Assembly: GCA_037176845.1 (NCBI GenBank)
Contig: JAYKXP010000010.1
Location: 186,001 to 250,000, forward strand
Source: Paramarasmius palmivorus
Taxonomy: Eukaryota > Basidiomycota > Agaricomycetes > Agaricales > Marasmiaceae
Reading direction: 5' to 3'
DNA: 64,000 nt
The position numbers were made by a program, and so were the translations under genes. Below, in pieces: positions 1-10,918 of the stretch. Below the pieces are notes generated by a model. It saw nothing but the letters and a program-made list of their open reading frames with translations. It searched no databases and was not told the DNA's origin. Each line of letters opens with the position of its first letter. Position 1 is the first letter of the stretch.

Positions 1-628
1 GCGTTTAAGCCCGAGTCCCAGCCATTGGCATTGGCATTTGTGTTGTCATTATTGTTGGTGGTACCCCAAGCACCGTTTGTATCGTTTCCTGTTCCCCAGC
101 CATTATTCGTGTCATTCCCTGATCCCCAACCATTTCCGTTCCCTGCACCAGTTCCCCATCCATGATCATCTCCGCCGTTTCCCCAGCTATTAGGAGCTGG
201 CGTACTCGTCCGCCTTCTTCCGTTGCCAGCATCTCTCAAACCAGGCCCATTATCGAGCGTAGGTGGTCTCCAAGCCGTACTCGCGAAACCGTGTTCATTT
301 CGATATCCCTGTTGCTGCTGCTGCTGCGGTGGTGGTAGCTGTGATTGTTGCTGAGGGGTAGCATGCCAATTGTTGTACGGGTACGTCACGGGAACGGATG
401 CAGGTGTCGGAATGGGCATTTGGGGAGATGGTTGATATTGTCCGTAGGTCCATCTTCCGGAGCGTTGATATACGGGGAAAGCATACGATGGATAATAGGG
501 AGAATAGGGCGGGAATGAAGGCAGGGGGTAAGGGTAGGTCAACATGGGAGACGGGAGATGGCAAGAAATGCTGTTACTCACCCGCTGGCACTTGGGTTGA
601 CTCGACCTGGAGGTGGGAGAGTCGCCAT
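1..628 (-). CDS. Gly/Asn/Trp-rich low-complexity protein, partial (3' end outside window)
   Basis: Reading leftwards, a continuous frame begins near 545 with a Pro/Tyr-rich stretch (MLTYPYPLPSFPPYSPYYPS), passes through a polyglutamine run (about 300-325) and enters repeats of Gly, Asn, Asp, Thr and Trp (NGWGTGND type) that reach the window edge. This frame has few Met codons, so it is easy to miss. An upstream ATG at 626-628 opens a short exon (MATLPPPGRVNPS) ending at a GTGAGT donor (576-581), which argues for a spliced start, but I found no convincing acceptor, so the start is either 628 with an unresolved intron or the ATG at 545. I do not recognise the family. The composition suggests a disordered, possibly RNA- or condensate-associated protein; that is inference. 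Confidence 0.55.
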
Positions 629-934
629 TAATGGATTAGTTGATTATGATATGGACCATGAGGAGGAAGATGAGAAGAAGAAAGTGATCAACATGCGCAG
701 CTCGTGTTCTCGGTGGAGTTTGGGGGCGAACCTGCGGCAAGGCTTAACGATAAGCGCCAGTACGCGTGTTTCAGCGTCAATTTTTATTCTTGGATGCTAC
801 GTTTGGCTAGTCTTGGACAGTTCGGTATATGGTAAACTAACGCGCAGATATATCATTCATATGGCAGACCAGTGTAGATACTCGCAGTCCTTCATTCGCT
901 CATTCGAAATCGCTCCTGGTCCATCCAAACGCTA
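629..934. other. Intergenic stretch, no gene seen
   Basis: This is the presumed 5' flank of the minus-strand gene to the left. Short open frames are present but have no recognisable composition, splice logic or homology within the window. Confidence 0.4.
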
Positions 935-2220
935 GAAACAATCAGAACAAGTTACTCGATGTTCAAGCTAACAAAGAGGCGACTAACCTTTCCTTTGCTA
1001 CTCTGCCTGAAGAGACCGAAAGCGACAAAGCTTGTACATCGTTACTCTGCGAGTACCTCAGCTTGATATTCCGACCCTGAGATACTCGCAACGAGAAACC
1101 GAAAAGGCGGGATCGTTGAGATAGATGACCACTGAGTAACCAAGAGGTCTTTCATCGACAGCGAGGCTGAGAGATATCCCTTCTAGGTTTGGGCATTGCA
1201 AATGATAAGCTTGAGGATGAGGTACGATTGAAGGGTTCGAGGGCATTGTGCGGAAGAGAATGACCCATAGGAAGACAGTTGAATACAGTTTTCCAGAAAG
1301 GGATATGTTCATCCATGTAAAGCGTTCTGGGCTTGTGTTCTTCGGACTCGAATACCGCTATGTAGCACTTCTGTGAAAAAGTGAACATGATTGATGCACG
1401 TTCCTCGGCATGCTAAAGGAGAACGAGTTAGCTCAAGAACAAACGACAAGAGCCAGATATCATACAATCAGGTAGGCACAACATAACAGCTCCGCTTCGT
1501 CGGGTATTGAGCTTGTGAACAAGACTCGGTCGTTGTTCTGCCCAAAGAACCCCAGAAAAGTCAAGCAATGTGCACTATAATATGGTGAAGATTAGCCGGA
1601 AAGATGTATCAGAAATGATCAGAAGTCAAATAGAAGCACCACTCACTGGCAGTGTATCTCAAAGCGGTCTTATGATGGGTAGTTGCTTGGGGTTTCTAGA
1701 CCAGGCGGACCTTGGATGAACTGTGCCAGGAAGTACATAGCTAACCGTCTAGGTGTCGCTGAATGTCCATTTCTCATTGAGAGCTCCTGAGCTTGAGCAG
1801 AGAAAGATCTATCATCTCGAACGCGCTGTAGTAGGCGTCAGAGCCTAAAATTGACAAATATTCAAGCGACGTACTGGAAACTTGCTCAAATCCAAAGCCC
1901 ACGGACTTCCGATAACCATCAATACCAGCCAGTTCTGTCCACGAAACCCACCGAAACCTACCAAGCACAGCGTTGAAATTCCATCGTCGCCCGGGCCCTT
2001 TGTATCCTCGAATTTCTAATCAAGCGTAAGCTCTTGCAAATTGCTCAAGGCATAAATTCTGTCGTGCACGCATTCTTTAGACACTATGACACGTTCTTCT
2101 GGCTGAGACGAACCCACAGAGAACACGAGCCCGATGCCTGAGGCCTGAGGCCAGGAGAGGAAGAAGTCCAGGCCAAGCCAAACGATGGTCCGTGCCAATC
2201 GGCTGCGGGGTCACATCAAT
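935..2220 (-). pseudogene. Truncated duplicate of the trichodiene-synthase-like gene at 6.0-8.1 kb
   Basis: About 1.3 kb is collinear with the region 6.65-8.15 kb on the same strand, with long matching blocks such as those around 1170-1340 and 6890-7070, 1380-1680 and 7330-7600, and 1860-1960 and 7770-7870. The match stops at about 935, exactly at an intron acceptor (TTTCTAG) that in the other copy precedes the exon with the C-terminal terpene synthase motifs, so this copy lacks that half of the gene. Every frame is interrupted by stops and indels. The longest remaining frame (1152-1388) reads CYIAVFESEEHKPRTL. It is a relic of a segmental duplication and not a working gene. Confidence 0.6.
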
Positions 2221-3276
2221 TGCATCCTCGCTTTCAACCACCACTATCCTCAAACAATGACATAACTCAAACGACTACAAGAACAACATTTGCGGTATTT
2301 TCCAAGGACGGGATTACAGGTGGTTCCTGTGCAGTGCTCTCTATACGTCAACACCGAATGGGAATACTTGCTGGTGAGTCAAATGTTCTATCCAGATATA
2401 TCTGTACTAACGCTTTCTTCCCAAATTCAAGCCATATAGTACACGCCCCAAACTGATTGCCGCAACGAAGCAACGCCAGCAGTCTTTCAGGCAATCCCCA
2501 GATCGTCACGCCTTGTTCAAGTTCTATCCCAGATCCATTCCACACGGAAAACTCTAGCTAGTTCCCCATGCTCGAGAACACTACAAGACGGAGCAAGATG
2601 AATTGCCGAGATCGAAGATGCATATGACACACTGTTGCCTGACGTACAGCTGATGCTTCGAGGAATGGCAGGTTCGAGAATTACTGTTGGAGCCAACGAC
2701 ATGCGGCAGTACACATCTATTCGTTTGCTCGACGTACGGTATTCTCTCGGAGGGCCGGCATTGCCATCATGCAGGCATTATCAGAGCTATAGAGGGAACT
2801 ACCGCCCAAGCTGACACGGGCACACCAGTATCAGTACCAGTACGTGTTCAAACATCAATCCAAGTAGTACCCGCTGCTCATCAGTCACAAACGCCACACT
2901 CAGGTCCTAAGGATACCGCGGTACTCCAGTACGATGTCAATACTCTACCCATATACGCAACAAAGTGATGTTACATACAACTTTCCCCTCCTGTCATGAC
3001 TATCCTGAATTTGGAGTGCATGCACACTAGCTCTACTGAGGGTGGCTTTTCTCCGTTGCTCCATCTATGCAACCTTTCTACATTGAATGGTTTCCCGTCA
3101 TAACTATTCAAAATGCGAAGAGATAACTAATCCATCTAACTTGGGCATCAGATCAGAGCGTCGCGAAGCCCATTGCGGCGTAAAGGAGCTTATGGATTTC
3201 GTGATTCGTGATTCGTCGGCGTTCATCCGGTCGTTGGGAGTGCGAATTCAATGGTTCTTTTGTCACACACCTCCCA
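2221..3276. other. Intergenic region upstream of the first P450
   Basis: No coding region could be supported. The left 100 bp still show weak similarity to 8080-8180, the outer edge of the duplicated block. The remainder shows no repeat or RNA structure that I could recognise. Confidence 0.35.
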
Positions 3277-3286
3277 CTATTTAATC
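3277..3286 (+). promoter_or_regulatory. TATA-like element of the first P450, identical in the second P450
   Basis: The 10-mer CTATTTAATC ends 33 bp before the ATG at 3320. The same 10-mer ends 32 bp before the ATG of the second P450 (20686-20695). Position and identity suggest a shared core-promoter element; function is inferred. Confidence 0.4.
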
Positions 3287-3319
3287 GTACTCGGACAATA
3301 GCCTTCATCTCAACTCATC

Positions 3320-5410
3320 ATGCCTACTTCTCCTATCATTTGGTCATTCGTCGTATCTATCCTTTTGTCAGGCGCTCTGTGGTTCCGAAACCGCTCACAC
3401 AAACGCAGTAAACTCCCCCCTGGGCCGCCAGGATTACCCTTCATTGGCAACATTCTCGACGTGCCCACAATACAACCGTGGAAAGCTTACGCAAAGTTAG
3501 CGGAGGAATATGGTTCGTATTTGTCTCTCAGAATATGTCGTAATCTTGATCAATTTCCGAGTAGACTCTCCTATACTGTCGATGCGCCTGCCTGGCACCA
3601 CACTGCTGATTCTCAACGATATGAGTACTGCGACGGACTTGCTCACAAAGAGGGCTGCGAAGTATTCCGATCGGTACGCTCAATTTTCTGTCGCTTATTC
3701 ATATACTGAGAATCGTTTCCAGCCCACAGTCCTCCTTGTCCGATGAGTAAGAAAGTTCTGCTACAAAAGAATCCCTTACTCACGATCATATAGAATGGGT
3801 GCATCCAGAGCATTCGTGTTCCAGCGTTATGGGGAGCATTGGAAACGTGAGTCAGAATGTATTCTTGAGTATTTTCGTGTACTCAAACCCGGAAAGAGCG
3901 GCGAAAGATATTCAAGCATTCTTTTGATAATGAAGCACTCTCGACTAGACGTATACACACGGTCAACTCTGTGCGCCGCCTTTTGGCACGTCTGCTGGCG
4001 ACTGAGGGCCGACATCACGAGAAGGAATTACGATTGTCAGCTAATCTCCACATTGAAGTTCTGGGTGTTCATATGTAATCTCAACAGGGCCGTCGGGGAG
4101 GTTGTGATGCTTGTGACATACGGGATTCAGCCCACTGGGCCAGACGATGCATACAATACGATCACAGGCAAAGTGATAACAACCCTTACTGACATTCTGA
4201 ATCGAGGTCTGATAGGTAAGCCTGATCGATCCACAGGAATGATTTCATGATACAACTAACTCGCCATGGTTTAGTGGATGCATTCCCGCCCCTCAAGTAC
4301 CTTCCTGGTTGGTTTCCTGGAACCATCAGTAAGTATCAGGTAGAAAAGGGCGCTAAGCTGCTTGACAAGGCTATCCGCTCACCATTCGAGCAAGCTCAAG
4401 CCCGAATGGTACGCAATACTTGACCGAATCAATTAAGCCTGACTTCAAAATGGATAATACAGGTCAATGGTGACGCTATCGTACCATCTATCTGTTCCCG
4501 GTACTTCTCCTCATTAGCCGATCGCACTGACCTGGAAGATCAGCAAGAGGTAGACGACATGGCAAATGTTCTTGGCACCGCGTATATAGGTGACGATTTT
4601 CGCTTGCCCGAGAGATATATCCTGATGAACTTGATACAGGCGGGATGGATACAACCCTAGGAGTATTGGAAGTTTTCGTTATAGCTATGCTCCTATATCC
4701 GAACGTTCAGATCAAAGCCCAAACCATTCTTGACTCCGCGCTGCATGGCCGTCTACCCGAGTACACAGACCATGGTACTGTTCCATATATCGACGCACTT
4801 CTCGATGAAGTTGTCCGTTGGATGCCGGTCGCACCGATGGCTACCCCTCATGCCCTCATTGAAGACGACGTCTATAACGGATATGTTTTGCCAAAGGGGG
4901 CTACGTGCATTGCAAATGTATGGGCCATCTTGCAAGACGAGGAGATCTTCGGGGCCGATACAAACAAATTAATTCCTGAGAGGTTTTTGGATGCTGATGG
5001 GTGCCTCCTCACCGAAAAGGAGGAGTCCGTGGATGTTATCTTTGGGTTCGGAAGACGAAGCTGTCCCGGAAAATGTTGGTGTCCTTTGACAATATCTCAT
5101 TAAAACCATTTCCGACGACGATGACTTTATAGCAATGGCTCGGGAGTTCCTATGGATCGCGATTGCATCAATCCTATCGGCATACGAAATATGCGGAGGG
5201 GAAGATGAAGAAGGCAGACTTCTTGTAGGTGATAGGCTCGAAAGCAGTCGCGTTGAAGGACTGCTCATGTAAGTGCACCTTGAATGTCGCTAGGAACTCT
5301 CTGACATCAATGAATGTAGGGTACCGCCTCACGTCAGATGCAAGTTCAAGCTTCGCAAGGAAATTTCAATAGATGTTACTACTATGATTCACGAGTCCAT
5401 TAAAGTCTGA
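3320..5410 (+). CDS. Cytochrome P450 monooxygenase (first of two paralogues)
   Basis: Eleven exons join to an intact frame of 523 residues: 3320-3512, 3562-3673, 3723-3746, 3794-3846, 3897-4035, 4088-4215, 4275-4408, 4463-4589, 4640-5074, 5133-5268, 5320-5410. It starts with a membrane anchor (IIWSFVVSILLSGALWF) and the Pro-rich hinge LPPGPPGLPFIGN typical of microsomal class II P450s. The I-helix reads GGMDTT at about 304-309, the K-helix ExxR is EVVR at about 360, and the haem loop FGFGRRSCPGK has its Cys ligand near 445. It should sit in the ER and oxidise a lipophilic substrate with a CPR partner; the neighbouring terpene synthase suggests a terpene scaffold (inference). The intron after codon 238 has a weak GTCAGC donor; the paralogue has GTAAGT there. 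CYP family not assigned; the style resembles fungal O-methylsterigmatocystin-oxidoreductase-like P450s. Confidence 0.93.
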
Positions 5411-6041
5411 TGCATTCACCCTATTGGGCTCGTAGCTTGAACCCCTGTCATTTTTCAACGCACTGTAGTTCGTGATGTTGTCTCCGTGGTCAACCGAAGG
5501 GCCATGTCCGATACTAGGACGTAGAACTATCCCTATCTAGCCCTGAGTCCAAAATGAGTGTTAGGGCATCGTAGATCTCAAGTATAGACCCCATTCGTAC
5601 TACACCACCCCATACCCAGTGATAAGTATGAGTGGCTCATGACGATGTGGCGCGACTCGTTAGCTCATGTCCGAATCAATGAGTTGCGGATAGCACAAAA
5701 TAGATGGTACGGCCATGGTAAGTTTCACGCTTGCAAGCACATATTTTCTCCCTCTTTCAGAACTAACAGATTACTACTGGTAGAAGCTCTCTGTGTCACG
5801 AACATTGTGACTCCAATCCAGTTCCTCTAGTATCTGTTCGCCATGAGTCTATAGTTCTTTCAATGATGACGAGAATCTCAAGCTACCTCACACCAAGCAT
5901 ATCAATACGTAGAGGTATAACGAAAACTCGAACGTAATCTGCTTGGGACCATAACCTGCCAGTAAACACAAATCCTGGTTCACCAACTACTATAGTAGTC
6001 GTTTTACATAGAGCTTCCACGATCGAAAGGCTCAGTTATTA
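5411..6041. other. Intergenic region between convergent genes
   Basis: This is the 3' flank of the P450 and of the minus-strand terpene synthase relic. No open frame with coding character, RNA gene or repeat was found. Confidence 0.35.
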
Positions 6042-8130
6042 CTACGAGCCCACTTTCATTTCACCGCCATAAAGCACCGGAGACAGGATTTCGTCCAGGA
6101 GATATCGGTCACAGGGGAACGTCCTGGATAAGCAAGTAAGCCCCAGCGTGCATCATACAGTGACCGAGACTCACAAATAACCGGCAGCAAAGACCATCCA
6201 GGCCATAAGCTCTTGACCTTTCAACGTTTCGCATATGCGATGATAGGCATTTACAACTCGGTTTGCGTTTGCAACATCTTGCAGTGCCTCTACTTGGGAC
6301 CTCTTCATAACGACAACACGGCAAGAGATGTAATTCCCCGTTTCCCCAGCCAGAAATTCTTTATAGAACCTGTTATTATTCATGATAAGGCTACGTTAGA
6401 ATGTTTGATCATCGAGACTCACGATAAGACATCGTTGGCCCCTTCAATAAAACAGTGGGCATCGCCCATGACTTGGATGTACGACTCGGACACCGGCGGA
6501 GAATGAACCAGAAAGATCGCGAACGCGTACAGAGGACTCAGACCCATCTTTGAACATAGGTAGTCTGGCCAGGTGGCTGCTTCATGAACCTTCATGGATT
6601 TAATCGAATCATTTCCTTCCAACGCGCAACCAGTCATAAACTCCAAGAGGGCGAATACGCTAGAAACAATCAGTATAAGTGACTCAAAGTTCAAGCTAAC
6701 AAAGGGGGAACTCAACTTTCCTTCGATACTCTGCCTAAACAGACCGAAGACGACATGTTTACTCGGAAGTCTTTACGTCGTTAACCTTAGGAATTCAGGT
6801 CTTGAGATATTCGCAACGAGGAACCGAGAAGGCGGGATCGCTTAGAGTTGAAATCGACCCACTGACCAGCCAAAGGAGATTTCACCGAGAGCGAGGATGA
6901 GAGATATCTCCTCTAGGTTTGGGTTTGATGACAAGCTTGAGGATGAGGTCCGAATGAAGGGTTCGAGGGACTTGCGGAAGACAATGGTCCACAGGAAGAC
7001 AGATGAATACAGTTGTGTTTTCCAGAAAGGGACATATTCATTTAAAGCGTTCTGAGCTTGTGTTCTTTGGACTGGGATACCGCTATGTAGCAATTCTGTA
7101 AAAATGATAGAGGATAATCCTCAGTATGCTAAGAGAACGAGTCAGTTCAAGAATCAAGAGCCAGACATCATGCATCCAGGTGGTCACAATGTACCAGCTT
7201 ATTAGAGAATGACCCATAGAAAGACAGATGGATACAGTTGCATTTTCCAGAAAGGATATGTTCGTTCACTGAAGCGTTCTGGGTTTCTGTTCTTCAGAAT
7301 CGGATACCGCTATGTAGCACTTCTATGAAAAGATGAACATGATAGAGGTGGGTTCCTTGGCATGCTAGAGTTAGCTCAAGAATCAGGGGTCGTATATCAT
7401 GCATTCGGGTAGCCACAACGTAGTACCAGCTTCGGGATTCCGAGCTACCGAGCTCGAGAAAATGATTCAGCCGTTTTGCCCCGAGAACCCCAGAAAGGTC
7501 GACAATGTGCACTGTACGGTAATAGTTGATCATAAGGCTGGATCAGAAATGAGTCGAAGTATCAAATACCAGTGTATCTCAGAGTGGTCTTACGATGAAC
7601 GGGTAGTTGTGACGTCTCGTTATCAAGGATTGTTTCAAAACCAGGTGGACGTCTCGATGCAGGCTCTGAATGACCGTTTCTCTTTGAAGGCGGTAGTTCT
7701 TCGAGCAGAAGAAAGGCATATCATTCCAAACGCGCTCAGCTCCGAATGCCCTAAGATTGACAAATGTTGAAGCAACGTACTGGAACTTGTTCAAATCCAG
7801 AACCCATAGGCTTCCGATATCCATACGAGCCATTAATTCCACCGAAATTCTCCCAAGCAGTGTCAGGATTCCATTGTCCTCCTTTGAAGTTCTATCCCAG
7901 CGGTTCTAGTCAAGCCTCTGCTGAGTTCTTGATGAAGTTCGACCCAGCTTGCTACGTCTCGATGGTCTGAGCCAAAATAGTTGAAAGTCCGTGTTATTCG
8001 TGCCAATTGAGAGCCTGTATCATGCTGGATAGTGCTGGTGATGAGTGAAGGAGTCCAAGCAATGCCGGTCCATGGTCCGCTACCATCACTCAAACACTGA
8101 CACTGACAGCGACATTGATTCAAACGACTC
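6042..8130 (-). pseudogene. Trichodiene-synthase-like terpene synthase, C-terminal half readable, N-terminal half decayed
   Basis: Three exons at the 3' end splice cleanly: 6423-6659, 6175-6369 and 6042-6123 (stop at 6042-6044). Together they give the second half of a class I terpene synthase of the TRI5 type. The Mg-binding NSE motif is split across a junction and reads NDVLSFYKE, followed by a conserved AGE and, near the end, AAGYLTFPCDRYLLDEI, which matches the GYVxxHLCxxRYRLSEI end of the family. Upstream, 6.66-8.13 kb is clearly the rest of the gene because it is collinear with the duplicate at 0.9-2.2 kb. However, I cannot assemble an open frame there or find the Asp-rich DDxxD-type motif, and the first readable intron has a degraded donor. 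Probably inactive. If my N-terminal reading is wrong it could be a working gene with unusual splicing. Confidence 0.55.
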
Positions 8131-8911
8131 AGACCACAAACAACTTGAACAAGAGAGACACAGCTCGAATAACTACAAGGACACTCGTCGTGGGTTCAGG
8201 GATAACATCACAGATGTGAGGTAAATACTCGAAGGCGAGCTTTATGGACGTCGGAAATTACAGTACATGGTGCGTTTGAATTTGCATTACGAGTTCGGAA
8301 TGAAATGGAGAATTCGTTCTATACGGGACTCCCGCTGACCTGGTGACTCGGTCACAGCCCAAGTCACTCGATCGCCTCGGCGCTCCCTCTCCATTTCGCA
8401 CTCCGCTTGGCCTCTGCCGCCCTCCTCTCTCGCCCTGGGTCACCCGCTTTCGTTCGGCGGGCTTGCGGCTCGTTTGAGCTGGTCATCGTCCCCTTCGCTG
8501 GGCTGGGTCAACGCTCGAGCGTGACGTGACTGCCCGTTTTCGGTATCTCCGAGCTGTCCGAGCCCCAACTCGGGATCAACATCAACCTCGTGTCGGTTTC
8601 TTGACACGCGTTACTCTCTCTTTCTTTCCTTCCCCCATCGTTCTTCTTTCCCTTTGGCTGGTCGGAATGGGTCTGTAGGTGAGCTTCTTGGTTGATTTCT
8701 CTTCTTCTCGTCCCTTCATTTCCTGGCTGGTGATCCGTTTCAATGCGAGCCGCGCACCAACCAGGCTTCTTTTTCCCCTTTCCCACTCTTATCATTTCTT
8801 CTTTCGACATGGCACGAGGCTAACAGAGGTTTCGCAGACACATGTTTTGGATTCCGTGTATTTAATCCGTGGTACATGAAGATATATACATGAAAATAAT
8901 TCATCCTGCAC
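8131..8911. other. GC-rich left flank of the recombinase-nuclease pair
   Basis: From about 8330 the composition turns GC- and pyrimidine-rich, unlike the sequence to the left. It holds GGTGAC-TCG-GTCAC (8342-8355) and GGTCACC (8438-8444), the same heptamer that occurs as inverted pairs on the far side of the element (14945-15005). No gene seen. This is the likely left part of the mobile element, but the exact end is not defined. Confidence 0.35.
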
Positions 8912-10767
8912 CTATACATCCTCCTCACTGTCCGTCAGCTCAATCACCTCACCTGAGTCTTTCACTGGGACGACTCGGGGACTGTCCTCGTCTTCCGTGA
9001 AATCCATTATCTCAGTAATTTGATTCTTTCGTTTCTTCAGTTGAGGTCTACGAATAGCTTTCTTGGAGGCCCTGGCCTTCGCAGCGTTGGCCTTTGAGGC
9101 TTTGGCTTTCGAGCCTCTGACTTTCGAAGCCTTGACTTTCAAGGTATTGACTCTTGAGGCTTTGACTTTCGGATTGCGGCCGTGGACGAAGCGATTGACC
9201 ATGTCGGTGATAAGCGGGGTAGGCACCGTCACCATGACTGTGTCTTTGTGCTCGAGTGGCGCGTTGATGATACCTGCTACAGAGAACGTGAGTCGTCGAG
9301 CTGGGCCTGCGTTGGCAAGGTTGGGGGGGTTGGGCCCGATGATCTGGGTTTGCCTAGCACCGTGCTTGCCCAGAATCAGCACTGTGATCTTTCCGGTGGC
9401 TTGCTCGTAGCCCAGGTATTTCTATGGGTACTGATCAGGACTTGGACTGGGGTGATATGTAGCGGATGACTCACCGACGATAGCATGCGAATGATCACAC
9501 CAGCGTACAGCTCAGAGTGCCAGCGTTTGAGGACATAATCGTCCTTCCATCCCATGTGCTCTTTGCAGAACGTAAGGATGGCGTCCATGTCGTGAAGCTG
9601 GGGTAACCAGCGACTAATGTCTGGCTGTTGGTTTCCTTCAGACCACGACGAGACCGGCTCGATGAAATGGCGCAAGACAGAGATTGGGATAAGCTCGGAT
9701 TGACCGAGGATATGTCGCGCAAGCTTTTCGTTCCTATTTCCTTCTGTTCGCTTCTTCTTGGTCCTGAGTTCGTTGGCAATATCCAGGCGAAGTCTATCCA
9801 TGCGGTCATGGAAACGGCTGCTTGAGTGCTTGGAGAGCTGGTAGTCCTGAATAAGACCTTCTGCAAAACCTGCCTGGGCAAGTTGGCGGCTCGTCTCGAT
9901 GCCACATCCATCCAGCCCATCGTGGAGATCGTTTCCGGCGAGTCCAGCGATCAGAATGAGGCCTGCATGGCTCAGTCCCAGCGTTTCCTGGATCCGTGCA
10001 GCATCAAAGATGTCGACCACCAGTTGTGTGTCTGTGCTCTTCTTACTAAATCCCGAGATCAGCTTTGGTTCACTCATCGGAAGGAGAGAGCAGTAAACTT
10101 ACGAGTTGATCCTCATGACATGTGTAGCGCCACCAGGAAACACATCACTATCAATGGTTACTATTGCTTCGATTACACCCCTTTGGTTCATCTCGCAAAG
10201 CTCAGCTTCTGCCTCTCCAGGTGCCTGAGCGGCGAACAAGATTAGCTTTAGTCAGTGGAATATAGGAGGTCGACGCACTGCATGGTTTCGATAGCCAAAT
10301 GCCTCTACCAACTGCTTGCACTTCTTCTGGTAAAGGGGCTCAACATGGATTACTGTGCGTCCCCGCTTCTTCTCAGGTCGGTTTTCCCCATCATAGACAA
10401 ATGTGGCATCTACAGTTGCCCGAGAGAGTTGATTGAGAAGGCGCCACATTTGTACGAGGGGTCCATCAGCAGTGGCGTGTATATGAGCATGTGCATTGCT
10501 GTTGTATGTGTAACCGGCCATGATGGTACTGCGAACAACCTTTAGATGATAGATTGCTTAATATGAGGAAGCTACACACCTAGCATCAATCCCAACATGA
10601 AGTACACGAGAGCCATTGATGTTGGCCAAGAACCCTTTCTGAACTGAATACTCTTGCAGTGTCACTGTCTGGCGCACTGGTTCCAGAATCTAACGGGTGT
10701 ATTGGATGTAGAATTCTGTTCGTGTATACAACGAGTAACTCACTGGCCATAATCCGTCGATGCCCAT
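8912..10767 (-). CDS. XPG/Rad2-family (GEN1-like) structure-specific nuclease, PIN-like domain
   Basis: Six exons give an intact 528-residue protein: 10744-10767, 10580-10689, 10279-10528, 10103-10224, 9475-10045, 8912-9421. The N-terminus MGIDGLWP keeps the Gly2 seen in flap nucleases. Catalytic acidic residues are present: Asp43 (GIDAS), Asp91 (FVYDG), Glu132, Glu134 and Glu136 (APGEAEAEL), the pair in IVTIDSDVFPGG (about 150) and Asp208 (GLAGND), followed by the helix-hairpin-helix segment GLDGCGIETSRQLAQAGF. The C-terminal third is disordered, with an Ala/Lys/Ser repeat stretch (KVKASKVRGSKAKASKAN) and a final VIELTDSEEDV that looks like a SUMO-interacting motif. Such enzymes cut flaps, bubbles or Holliday junctions in the nucleus. 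It starts 151 bp from the recombinase stop, on the same strand. It may serve the element, or be a host-type nuclease of a family often expanded in Agaricomycetes. Confidence 0.85.
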
Positions 10768-10918
10768 TGTTGGTAGGAAGAAAGGGTGGACGTACTACTC
10801 CTTTTCTTGCGAGAACGTCTCCTAATTCATCGGACAGTAGACGTAGATGTAAAACTTTGTATACTCTCCATAACATATTACAACTACAGCAATAAGATAC
10901 ACAGAAACATTAAGATGA

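Noticed and set aside
3510..3746. Separate small protein inside the P450 region
   Set aside because: It is exon 2 of the P450 read through its introns.
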